Part shown: one piece after another, positions 25,483-33,074 of the stretch
Layout: each line of letters starts with the position of its first letter
Numbering within the stretch: the stretch's first letter is position 1
DNA from: Pseudomonadota bacterium
GTDB taxonomy: Bacteria > Pseudomonadota > Alphaproteobacteria > Sphingomonadales > Sphingomonadaceae
Assembly: GCA_023417515.1 (NCBI GenBank)
Contig: JAEZFL010000155.1
Coordinates: 1-56,255 of the forward strand
Direction of reading: 5' to 3'
DNA: 56,255 nt
Notes under the pieces: model-generated
Databases searched by the model: none
Told to the model about the DNA's origin: nothing
The model's input: the letters and a program-made list of their open reading frames with translations, nothing else
Program-made: the position numbers and the translations under genes

Positions 25483-26454
25483 CTATTCCGCCGCGTCGAC
25501 AGAGCCCTCGGCGGGGAGCCGCATCAGCGCCTGGCCGGACTTGACCCGAGTGCCTTCGCCGATGCCGTCGGCGAGATCGAAACCGTCGGGCGCGAACATG
25601 ATGATGGTCGAGCCATGTTCGAACCAGCCCATCTCCTCGCCCTTGGCCATGTCGGCCAGGCAAGGGATGCGGTGGACGACGCCGAGCCTGGCGCCGCCGC
25701 CGCGCCGCCGGCTGCGCATCGCGCGGGCCTTGTGGAGGTTGGTGCGGCGCCGGTTCCTCTCGTGGCGAGGACGCAGGTGGCGCACCGTGTCGACGAAATG
25801 GAAGCGGATGCTGGCGACCAGGATCGCGGCGACGGGCACAAGCATGACCGGGTGCCCCGACGGCTGAAGGCGGCAGTGGACCAGCGCGCGCTCGTTCTTG
25901 CAGAACAGTTTCTCCACGCGCTTCAGCGCGATCGGGTTCACGTTCCAGGTGTCGCCGGAAATGTAGGTGACCCCGTCCACGACCAGATCGTGAGGCGCGT
26001 GAAAGCGGTGATAGTCCGAGCTCGTCAGCCGGATCGTCACGAAGCGGCCGTTGCGGAACGTGCCGCCCTCCGCTTCCTCACCGAGCAGGTCGCCAAGCGT
26101 GTAGGGAAAGCCCTTGATCTGGTAGAGATGCTCGCCGTCGATACGGCCGCACGCGCCGACGATGCCGTCGCAGGGGCTCGCAAGGATGTCCGGATGCGGG
26201 TCGACCGGCCGCGCGCCCGGCTTGAGCTGGCGGGTGAACACGTCGTGCATCGATCGGAACCTTGTCGTCGCCGCCTCGGACAAGTCGAGGTCGGTGAACA
26301 GCTTCCACGCCGCGATCGAGGTCTTGCGCACCACCGGATTCTCGATCCTGGAGAACCAGCCCATGAAGCGCGTGGTCAGCCGCCGCGGCAGGCGGTTGGT
26401 GAGGAGGAAATTGAGATCCTCTTGAGCGACAAGTCGGTGCAGGGCAGAGCGCAT
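25483..26454 (-). CDS. psd: Phosphatidylserine decarboxylase, HGST-motif variant
   Basis: Makes phosphatidylethanolamine from phosphatidylserine at the inner membrane. 323 aa from ATG 26454; translation could extend upstream but would cross the divergent gene. Family motifs: ASPCDGIVGACG with the triad Asp, SSDYHRFHAP with the triad His, and the self-cleavage site near the C-terminus. That site reads EHGST where most bacterial enzymes have LGST; the Gly-Ser pair that is cut to give the pyruvoyl group is intact. An Arg-rich insert (RPRHERNRRRTNLHK...RSRRRGGG) precedes the cleavage site. It diverges by 64 bp from a class III aminotransferase gene and, with PmtA (32273-32947), would supply the PE used for phosphatidylcholine. 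Confidence 0.88.
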   Translation of the reverse strand: MRSALHRLVAQEDLNFLLTNRLPRRLTTRFMGWFSRIENPVVRKTSIAAWKLFTDLDLSEAATTRFRSMHDVFTRQLKPGARPVDPHPDILASPCDGIVGACGRIDGEHLYQIKGFPYTLGDLLGEEAEGGTFRNGRFVTIRLTSSDYHRFHAPHDLVVDGVTYISGDTWNVNPIALKRVEKLFCKNERALVHCRLQPSGHPVMLVPVAAILVASIRFHFVDTVRHLRPRHERNRRRTNLHKARAMRSRRRGGGARLGVVHRIPCLADMAKGEEMGWFEHGSTIIMFAPDGFDLADGIGEGTRVKSGQALMRLPAEGSVDAAE

Positions 26455-26518
26455 TGCGAGCAGTCGGTTTCCGAACGGGCGCCGTGGCGGCGGCGCCCAT
26501 ATAGAGCAGGTCACGCGA

Positions 26519-28177
26519 ATGAAACGCCGAAATATCGCCGTCGCCTCGGCGGCGGCCGCGCTCCTCACCCTCGGCCTGGCCAGGGGCAAGAGGCGTCTCG
26601 ACCTGTCCCGCGCCAAGCATCCGGGCCTCGCCGGCCATGCCAGGGCGGCCAAGCGGGTCGCCGGAATGATCCCCTTCTACGATTATGACGAAGGCAAGTT
26701 CTTCACCGCCGACGATCCGCCGCTGGAGATCGCGGACCGCCGCCGCGCGGCGTTCGAGCGGCTGTCGCAGGACTTTCACAGCCGCTTCGCCAGGACCCTG
26801 GAGCTGAGCATGCAGACGCGCGAGGGCCTGTCAGACCTGCAGTTCACCTCGACCTACCGGGTGCCGTTCCAGTTCAGCCGAATCGTCCGTGACAAGCTGC
26901 CGAGCGGAGTGTTCGTGAAGTCGTCGCGGGGCGTGACGGTCACCGACCTCGACGGCAACGACTTTTACGACCTCACCGGGAGCTACGGCGTCAACCTGTT
27001 CGGCTACGATTTTTACAAGGAGACGATCGCCGAAGGCGCCGCCATGGTCGCCGATCTCGGCCCGGTGCTCGGCCTGTTCCATCCCGTCGTCGCCGACAAT
27101 GTCGAGCGGCTTCGCGCCGTGTCCGGAATGGACGAGGTGTCGTTCCACATGTCGGGCACCGAGGCGGTGATGCAGGCGGTGCGCCTCGCCCGCTATCACA
27201 CCGGCAGGTCGCACCTCGTCCGCTTCGCCGGCGCCTATCATGGCTGGTGGGGCGAGGTTCAGCCGGGCATCGGCAACCCCGTTCCCGCCGAGCGCACCTA
27301 CACCCTCGCCGACATGTCCGAGCAGACCCTGCACGTGCTCAAGGCGCGCAAGGACATCGCCTGCGTGCTGGTCAACCCGCTCCAGGCGCTTCATCCGAAC
27401 AGCGCCGCGCCGGCGGATTCCGCTCTGGTGGCCGGGCGCTCGTCGCAGCCCGCCGACCGCGCGGCCTATGGGGCGTGGCTCGAGCGCCTCGCCGAGACAT
27501 GCCGCGAGGCCGGGATCGTGCTGATCTTCGACGAGGTGTTCGTCGGCTTCCGCCTCGCGCCCGGCGGCGCCCGGGAATATTTCGGAGTCGCGCCGGACCT
27601 GATCACCTATGGCAAGTCGCTGGGCGGCGGCCTGCCGGTGGGAGTCCTCACCGGCCGCGCGGACCTCATGCGCCGCTTCAAGGAGGACAAGCCGGCCGAC
27701 CCGCTGATCGCACGCGGCACCTTCAACTCGCATCCCTATGTGATGGGCGCGATGAACGCTTTTCTGCGCCGGCTCGAAAGCGAGGAAATCCGCGCCATCT
27801 ATGACGGCATCGACGAGCGCTGGAACGCCCGCGCCGCTTCGCTCAATGCGCGGCTCGAAGCCGAGGAGCTGCCGCCGCGCGTCACCAACCTGTCGAGCAT
27901 CTGGACCGTCGGCTACGAGCAGCCGTCGCGCTACAATTGGATGTTCCAATATTATCTGCGCGCCCACGGGCTGATGCTCAGCTGGGTCGGGACCGGCAGG
28001 CTGATCTTCAGCCTCAATTACAGCGACGCCGATTTCGAGGCGGTCGGCGAGCGCTTCGTCGCTGCCGCCAGGGACATGCGGGACGACGGCTGGTGGACCC
28101 AAGACGCGCGCCTGACCGACAAGAAGATCAAGCGCCGGATCCTGAAAGAAACGCTCGGGCGGAAGATTTCCGGCTGA
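26519..28177 (+). CDS. Membrane-anchored class III aminotransferase
   Basis: 552 aa; GAGCAGG eight bases before ATG. The first 23 residues (MKRRNIAVASAAAALLTLGL) form a basic-then-hydrophobic segment that could be an anchor. A roughly 100-residue extension precedes the PLP domain. That domain has the SGTEAVMQAVRLAR phosphate-binding motif, FAGAYHGWWGE, DEVFVGFRLAPGG with the cofactor Asp, and TYGKSLGGGLPVG with the aldimine Lys, closest to glutamate-1-semialdehyde aminomutases and related class III enzymes. The extension and anchor are unlike HemL (about 430 aa). The divergent partner is psd, so a role with an amino-lipid or a lipid-linked keto substrate is possible; this is inference. Confidence 0.85.
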   Translation: MKRRNIAVASAAAALLTLGLARGKRRLDLSRAKHPGLAGHARAAKRVAGMIPFYDYDEGKFFTADDPPLEIADRRRAAFERLSQDFHSRFARTLELSMQTREGLSDLQFTSTYRVPFQFSRIVRDKLPSGVFVKSSRGVTVTDLDGNDFYDLTGSYGVNLFGYDFYKETIAEGAAMVADLGPVLGLFHPVVADNVERLRAVSGMDEVSFHMSGTEAVMQAVRLARYHTGRSHLVRFAGAYHGWWGEVQPGIGNPVPAERTYTLADMSEQTLHVLKARKDIACVLVNPLQALHPNSAAPADSALVAGRSSQPADRAAYGAWLERLAETCREAGIVLIFDEVFVGFRLAPGGAREYFGVAPDLITYGKSLGGGLPVGVLTGRADLMRRFKEDKPADPLIARGTFNSHPYVMGAMNAFLRRLESEEIRAIYDGIDERWNARAASLNARLEAEELPPRVTNLSSIWTVGYEQPSRYNWMFQYYLRAHGLMLSWVGTGRLIFSLNYSDADFEAVGERFVAAARDMRDDGWWTQDARLTDKKIKRRILKETLGRKISG

Positions 28178-28307
28178 AGTCCACAGCTTCTTCTTCCCTG
28201 CGGATGAACCCGCCTTGCCAACGCTTTATTGCCCGTTCACGATGATCCGAGCGGAGGTTTTCGGCACGCTGCGTCAGACGGCGGCCTTTACGTAGGGGAA
28301 AGCAGAA

Positions 28308-30161
28308 ATGGGAAAGTTCGCGTCGCGTTTGTTGGCCACGTCGGCCATGTTGGTCGCCGGCGTCGCGGCGGCCGCGCCGGCCCAGGCGCAGCGGGTCGAC
28401 CGCATCATCGCCCTCGGCGATTCCTATATCGACGACGGCAATGTGTTCGAGCTCACCGGCCAGCCGCGTCCGCCCGTCTATCCGAACGGGCGCTTCAGCA
28501 ACGGCACCAACCTGGTCGACACCTTGTCGCTGCTGCTTGGCACGCCGGTGCTCAATTACGGCATTGGCGGCGCGGTGACCTTGCCGACGAGCACGACGAT
28601 CCCGCAGGTCCAGGTCTTCGACGTCCAGGTCCAGTCGTTCCTCGCCGGCGGCGGCCCCGCCGCCTTCCCGCGCTCGAGCGGCACGTTCGCGCCGGGCGAT
28701 CTGCTGCTGGTCAATATCGGCGCCAACGACGCCCGCGCCTGGGCCCGCCAGTTCGGAGTCACCCCGACGGCGACCCAGCTCGCCACGCTCCAGGCGGGCG
28801 TTCCGGCACAGGCGGCGCTCGCGGCGACCGCGGCGACGCGCAATTTCGACGCCCTGGTCGCCGCCGGCGTGCGGCAGATGACCGTGCTGGCCGGCAATAC
28901 CGGCGATCTCCCGGAGATCCGCGGCACCGCCATCGCGCCGATCGCGAGCGCCTATTCAAGCAGCTATAACGCGGCGGTGCGCCAGGCCCTGGCCGGCTAT
29001 GCCGACAATGGCGTGATCGTGAACTATCTCGACCTCTCGCTGATCGGCCAGCGGGTCCGGGCCAACCCGGCCGCTTATGGCCTGCAGAGCGCCGACGCCT
29101 GCCCGATCGCCTGCGTGACCACCAATCCGGAGCTGCTCGACAGCTATCTCTTCTATGTCGACCAGCTCCACCTGACCTCGGCCGGCTTCGCCATCATCGG
29201 CCAATATGCCGCGCGCCAGCTCGAGGCCCCGCTGCATCTCGAGGCCCAGGGCGCGACAGTGATGCTCGCCGCGGATTCGTTCGGCCAGTCGCTGCAGGAC
29301 CGGCTCGACCTCAACTCGGCGGACGCAGCCGGCGAGGGTCCGCCGCTGCGCGTCTTCTTCGGCGCCGATTACGGCCAGCGGCGGATGGACGACACCCAGA
29401 CCAGCCTCGCCTACCGCGCCGAGCGATGGAGCGCGACGGGCGGCGTCGAATATGACGGCGGCCCCTGGCTGGTCGGCGCCGCGGCAAGCCTGTCGCAGGG
29501 CGACACCCGCTTCCTCAGCGGCACCGGCAGCATCGACAGCGACATGGTCCAGGTCGGCGTCTACGCCTCCTGGTCGAGCGGCGGCGCCTTCGTCGAGGCT
29601 TATGGAGGCATCGGCCAGGGTAATCTCGACATCCGCCGCGACGCGGTGATCGACGAGATCCAGGGCGAGACCGATGCCGATACGATCGTCGCGGGCGGCC
29701 AGCTGGGCTATCTGTTCGACCTCGGCCAGGTCCGCGTCGGCCCGGTCGCGGGCATCAGCTATGCCAAGGCCGAGATTGACGGTTTCACCGAGACCGGCGA
29801 CCCCGTGCTCACGCTCAATGTGTCCGGCCAGGACATCGACCGGCTCGTCGGCAGCCTCGGCGTCGAGCTGAATGGCGATTTCGACATTGCCGGCAGCCGC
29901 GTCGCGCCGTTCCTGTCCGCGACGGTGGAGAAGGCGCTCGACGACGATCCGCGCACCATCCGCTACGCGGGAACGGCGGCGCCCGAGATCGTCAACCAGT
30001 GGGTCGTGACCGGCGATGACGAGGCCTATGGCCGAGTCTCGCTCGGCGCCAATTTGCAGATCACCAACGGCCTCGCCGTTCAGGTCGCCGGATCGACCAC
30101 GATCGGCCAGGACCAGGGCGATCGAAGCGGTGCGTCGGTCGCTCTGAGGGTCGGTTTCTAA
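28308..30161 (+). CDS. Autotransporter GDSL-type esterase/lipase
   Basis: 617 aa. Signal peptide to about residue 28 (AAPAQAQ). The passenger (30-310) is an SGNH/GDSL hydrolase: block I IIALGDSYIDDGN with the nucleophile Ser, block III NIGANDARAW, block V DQLHLTSAGF with the Asp and His. Residues about 345-617 form a beta-barrel autotransporter domain with alternating strands (VEYDGGPWLVGAAASLS, VYASWSSGGAFVEAYGG) ending in the aromatic-terminated VALRVGF needed for outer-membrane insertion. The model is the EstA family: an esterase displayed on the cell surface. GGGGAAAG precedes the ATG. It is followed by repeat copy B. Confidence 0.93.
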   Translation: MGKFASRLLATSAMLVAGVAAAAPAQAQRVDRIIALGDSYIDDGNVFELTGQPRPPVYPNGRFSNGTNLVDTLSLLLGTPVLNYGIGGAVTLPTSTTIPQVQVFDVQVQSFLAGGGPAAFPRSSGTFAPGDLLLVNIGANDARAWARQFGVTPTATQLATLQAGVPAQAALAATAATRNFDALVAAGVRQMTVLAGNTGDLPEIRGTAIAPIASAYSSSYNAAVRQALAGYADNGVIVNYLDLSLIGQRVRANPAAYGLQSADACPIACVTTNPELLDSYLFYVDQLHLTSAGFAIIGQYAARQLEAPLHLEAQGATVMLAADSFGQSLQDRLDLNSADAAGEGPPLRVFFGADYGQRRMDDTQTSLAYRAERWSATGGVEYDGGPWLVGAAASLSQGDTRFLSGTGSIDSDMVQVGVYASWSSGGAFVEAYGGIGQGNLDIRRDAVIDEIQGETDADTIVAGGQLGYLFDLGQVRVGPVAGISYAKAEIDGFTETGDPVLTLNVSGQDIDRLVGSLGVELNGDFDIAGSRVAPFLSATVEKALDDDPRTIRYAGTAAPEIVNQWVVTGDDEAYGRVSLGANLQITNGLAVQVAGSTTIGQDQGDRSGASVALRVGF

Positions 30162-30170
30162 CTTCCGCTC

Positions 30171-30314
30171 ACCCCTCCCCTTCAGGGGAGGGGATCAAGG
30201 GGAGGGAGCGGCGAAGGCCCTCGATGGGCCTGAGGCGCTTCGAAGGCTCGCCCAGGGGCATCGAGCCCCTTCGCTCACCTCCACCCCAACCCCTCCTCTG
30301 AAGAGGAGGGGCTA
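30171..30314. repeat. Dispersed GC-rich repeat, copy B
   Basis: About 144 bp, near-identical to 18041-18187 and in the same orientation 12.1 kb away, with the same CTTCAGGGGAGGGGAT start and CTCTGAAGAGGAGG end. It starts nine bases after the esterase stop. The small differences (for example GATCAAGGGGAGGGAGC against GATTAAGGGGTGGGGAGC) keep the outer hairpins intact. Confidence 0.88.
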
Positions 30315-30376
30315 GGTCGCACAACGAGCGGCTTTGGTCGCTCGGTCGAGGCCCCGGCGGCGCTGATCGCGTCGCA

Positions 30377-30434
30377 CCTGCCTTCCAGGCAGGGCACCTT
30401 ATCTCCCCGCGCTTTCCACGAGAGCGCGGGAGAT
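30377..30434 (+). promoter_or_regulatory. Leader hairpins covering the methyltransferase ribosome-binding site
   Basis: Two hairpins in tandem: CCTGCCT-TCC-AGGCAGG (30377-30393), then ATCTCCCCGCGCT (30401-30413) pairing with AGCGCGGGAGAT (30423-30434) with one bulged C. The second buries GGGAGA, the Shine-Dalgarno for the ATG at 30440. This is the form of a translational switch or thermosensor; it matches no riboswitch class I can name. Confidence 0.5.
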
Positions 30435-30439
30435 TTGAT

Positions 30440-31465
30440 ATGCATAATGGGATTGGGCCGGAGCAGATCCTGCAGATCGGCATGGGCTTCTGGCCGTCGA
30501 AGGTTTTACTGAGCGCGGTCGAGCTCGGCCTGTTCACCGAGCTGTCCGGCGGGCCGCTGACCGGCGCGGAGATCGAGCAGGCGCTGGGCCTGCATTCGCG
30601 CGGCACCTACGATTTCCTCGATGCGCTGGTCGCGATCGGCATGATCGAGCGCCACGGCGACGGCGCCGAGGCCCGCTATGCCAACACGCCGGCCACCGCC
30701 CAGTTTCTCGACCGCAACAAGCCCACTTATGTCGGCGGCATCCTCGAGATGGCGAATGCCCGGCTCTACCGCTTCTGGGCCGATCTCACTCCGGCGCTCA
30801 AGACCGGCCAGCCGCAGAACGAGGTCAAGCATTCGGGCAAGCCGATGTTCGACGAGCTCTACGCCGATCCGGCCCGGCTCGAGCAGTTCATGGACGCGAT
30901 GACCGGCGTGTCGATGGGCAATTTCAACGCGTTCGCCGAGAAGTTCGACTTCTCGGCCTACCGGACCCACGCCGACATCGGCGGCGCCACCGGGCAGCTC
31001 GCGGCCATCGTGGCGCAGCGCCACGACCATATCAGCTCGGTGTCCTACGACCTGCCCGTCGTCCAGCCGATCGCGGAGCGGCGCATCCGCAGCGCCGGCC
31101 TCAACGGCCGCCTCGCCACCGGTAGGATCGACTTCTTCAAGGACGATTTCCCCAAGGCCGACCTCATTACCATGGGGATGATCCTCCACGACTGGAACCT
31201 CGACAAGAAGAAACAGCTCATCGCCAAGGCCTATGACGCCCTGCCCGAGGGCGGCGCCTTCGTGGCGATCGAGAACATCATCGACGACGCGCGCCGTCAG
31301 AACGCGTTCGGGCTGATGATGTCATTGAACATGTTGATCGAGTTCGGCGACGCCTTCGACTTCACCGGCGCGGACTTCGAGAGCTGGTGCCTGGAAGCCG
31401 GCTTCAAGCGCTGCGAGGTTCTGCCGCTGACCGGACCGGCGAGCGCGGCGATCGCCTACAAATAA
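30440..31465 (+). CDS. SAM-dependent O-methyltransferase, plant OMT/CrtF-like
   Basis: 341 aa. The N-terminal dimerisation winged helix (about 8-90) includes GFWPSKVLLSAVELGLFTEL; the methyltransferase domain (150-341) has the SAM-binding motif HADIGGATGQLA, the acid of VSYDLP, and ILHDWNLDKKKQLI, where the His-Asp pair is the usual general base region. This resembles hydroxyneurosporene, hydroxyindole and polyketide O-methyltransferases; the acceptor cannot be read from sequence. The Shine-Dalgarno GGGAGA lies in a leader hairpin, so translation may be controlled. Downstream genes are a 21-residue membrane peptide and a membrane protein on the other strand. Confidence 0.85.
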   Translation: MHNGIGPEQILQIGMGFWPSKVLLSAVELGLFTELSGGPLTGAEIEQALGLHSRGTYDFLDALVAIGMIERHGDGAEARYANTPATAQFLDRNKPTYVGGILEMANARLYRFWADLTPALKTGQPQNEVKHSGKPMFDELYADPARLEQFMDAMTGVSMGNFNAFAEKFDFSAYRTHADIGGATGQLAAIVAQRHDHISSVSYDLPVVQPIAERRIRSAGLNGRLATGRIDFFKDDFPKADLITMGMILHDWNLDKKKQLIAKAYDALPEGGAFVAIENIIDDARRQNAFGLMMSLNMLIEFGDAFDFTGADFESWCLEAGFKRCEVLPLTGPASAAIAYK

Positions 31466-31521
31466 GCGGGAACGGCCGGGGCTCGACGCCGTTCAGCTCC
31501 CGTAACGACAGGGAGCAAGTC

Positions 31522-31587
31522 ATGCGTATCGGCATCAGCCTCGGCGGCCTCATTCTCCTTCTGATCATCCTCTGGATCATCTTCTGA
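31522..31587 (+). CDS. 21-residue single-helix membrane peptide
   Basis: An ATG with GGGAG six bases upstream opens a 21-codon frame, MRIGISLGGLILLLIILWIIF, a single hydrophobic helix with one basic residue at the N-terminus, so it should insert with the N-terminus inside. The strong ribosome-binding site and the composition argue for a real gene. I recall similar tiny proteins in sphingomonads but no function. It follows the methyltransferase by 56 bases and may share its transcript. Confidence 0.6.
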   Translation: MRIGISLGGLILLLIILWIIF

Positions 31588-31624
31588 CGCGAAACGGGTG
31601 CCGCCACATCGGCGGCGCCCTCGG

Positions 31625-32230
31625 CTATTCCGCGGGGACCAGCCCGTGGTCGTATTTCTCGCCGCGCAGCAGGCGGGCGGGTGCCTTGCGGTACAGCTTG
31701 AAGTCGTTGATCGGGTCGGTGACGATCTTGCTTCCCCACACGAGGCCGGTCTGGACTCCGCGGGTCAGGCAAAGCTGGACCACCCGGAAAGCGAGGCCGC
31801 CGACACCGAGCCCGAGCCACAGCCAGCCGATCTGGCGCGCGAGCTGCCACCAGGTTTCCGCGGGCACGAACAGGCCGAGGAAGGTTGGGTCGATGACCAG
31901 CGCCAGCGGCAGCCCCGCCCAGACGCCCATCAGCACCCATTTGCGGAACAGATTGTAGCCGACCTTGACCTCTTCCTTATACGCATGGGTCACGTCGTTG
32001 ACCGTGTCGTACGTCTTCGGCTCGAAGAAGAAGTGGCCGGACTGGCGGGTCCACATCGCCACCGTCCAGGCGACGAGGCTCGCCATTGCCGCGTCCACGA
32101 ACAGCAAGGCGTAGCAGAGCAGGAAGGTGCACGCCGACACGAAGTGAAGGCTCTGATTGACCAGGCTGTGGTGATAGAAACGATGATCGTCCCAGCGCTG
32201 GGTCGCCAATTCTTCCCGGAAGCTCGGCAT
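31625..32230 (-). CDS. Multi-pass membrane protein of unknown function
   Basis: 201 aa from the ATG at 32230 (GAGGG five bases upstream); an upstream in-frame ATG at 32257 lacks this. Hydrophobic helices lie at about 28-60 and, after a charged loop, about 100-165. Conserved-looking features are RFYHHSLVNQSLHF and RQSGHFFFEPKTYD; the Asn..His-Phe followed by Gly-His..Phe-Glu pattern recalls the DUF962/Mpo1-like family of lipid 2-hydroxy fatty-acid dioxygenases. That resemblance is weak and unverified. If right, a fatty-acid oxidation role would fit the phospholipid enzymes around it. It is in the same direction as pmtA, which lies upstream. Confidence 0.7.
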   Translation of the reverse strand: MPSFREELATQRWDDHRFYHHSLVNQSLHFVSACTFLLCYALLFVDAAMASLVAWTVAMWTRQSGHFFFEPKTYDTVNDVTHAYKEEVKVGYNLFRKWVLMGVWAGLPLALVIDPTFLGLFVPAETWWQLARQIGWLWLGLGVGGLAFRVVQLCLTRGVQTGLVWGSKIVTDPINDFKLYRKAPARLLRGEKYDHGLVPAE

Positions 32231-32272
32231 CGACGCCCTCGTGTTGGCCCGCGGCATTTATAGGTCGCCCGG

Positions 32273-32947
32273 TCAGGCCGCGATAGCCTGGGCGCCGTCC
32301 CGAAGCTTCTCGAAGCGCAGCAGGGCGAAGTGGCCGAGCGGCGGCAGCGGCTTGCGTTCCAGCAGGCGGATGTCGGGCCGCCCGGCTGCCCAGTCGGTGA
32401 ACAATGCGAACGGGAAGTCGGTGCGCCAGCCGAGCTTGGTGGTGACCGGCATCAGGGACTTCTCGACGCTCTTGCGGAGACCGCGCTCGGCGCCCAGGCG
32501 CGTGGCGATGACGATCTCGCCGCCCGGCTTCACCACGCGCGCGAACTCGTCGAGCGCCCTGTGCGGATTGGGCACGGCGCTGACGACATATTGGGCCATG
32601 ACGACGTCGAAGCTATCGTCCTCGAAGCGGAGATTCTCGGCATCGCCGACCTCGATCGATTCGACATTGGCGAGGCCGAGCTTCTCGATCCGCCTGCGCG
32701 CGACCTTCAGCATGTCCTCGGAGATGTCCGCGCCGACCAGGCGGGTGTCCCTGGAATAATGAGGCAGCGAGATGCCGGTGCCGACGCCGATCTCGAGGAT
32801 CCGGCCGCCCTTGCCGGCCGCCTTTTCGGCGACTCGGATCGATTCCGCGCGGCCCTTGCGGAAGACCGGGCCGAACAGCCAGTCATAGACCGGCGCGAGG
32901 CGGTCGTACGACCTGGCGACGCCTTCCCTGCTCATTTCAACCGACAT
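32273..32947 (-). CDS. pmtA: Phosphatidylethanolamine N-methyltransferase, PmtA-like
   Basis: 224 aa. SAM-binding fold with GRILEIGVGTGISLPHY (motif I), the acidic GADISEDML, and EVGDAENLRF. The N-terminal SYDRLAPVYDWLFGPVFRKGR and the C-terminal region match the Rhodobacter-type PmtA, which converts phosphatidylethanolamine to phosphatidylcholine in three methylations. UbiE-like methyltransferases are related, and substrate assignment rests on family memory. I use the ATG at 32947; a second in-frame ATG four codons later (MSREGV) is possible. The gene diverges from aroA and lies 42 bases upstream of the membrane-protein gene. Confidence 0.8.
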   Translation of the reverse strand: MSVEMSREGVARSYDRLAPVYDWLFGPVFRKGRAESIRVAEKAAGKGGRILEIGVGTGISLPHYSRDTRLVGADISEDMLKVARRRIEKLGLANVESIEVGDAENLRFEDDSFDVVMAQYVVSAVPNPHRALDEFARVVKPGGEIVIATRLGAERGLRKSVEKSLMPVTTKLGWRTDFPFALFTDWAAGRPDIRLLERKPLPPLGHFALLRFEKLRDGAQAIAA

Positions 32948-33074
32948 CGAACCCGTCTCTCCCGCGACGCTCCCGGGCGCCGGATAGCCCGGCAATGTTG
33001 CAGGAGCGCGTCTAGGGCCGGCCCCAGGACCAGTAAAGCTTGCCACCAGCGCTCCGGCGGACGATCAGCCGGCC

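Noticed and set aside
30377..30434. A SAM-II or SAH riboswitch before the methyltransferase.
   Set aside because: I could not match the conserved cores of either class; only simple hairpins are visible.
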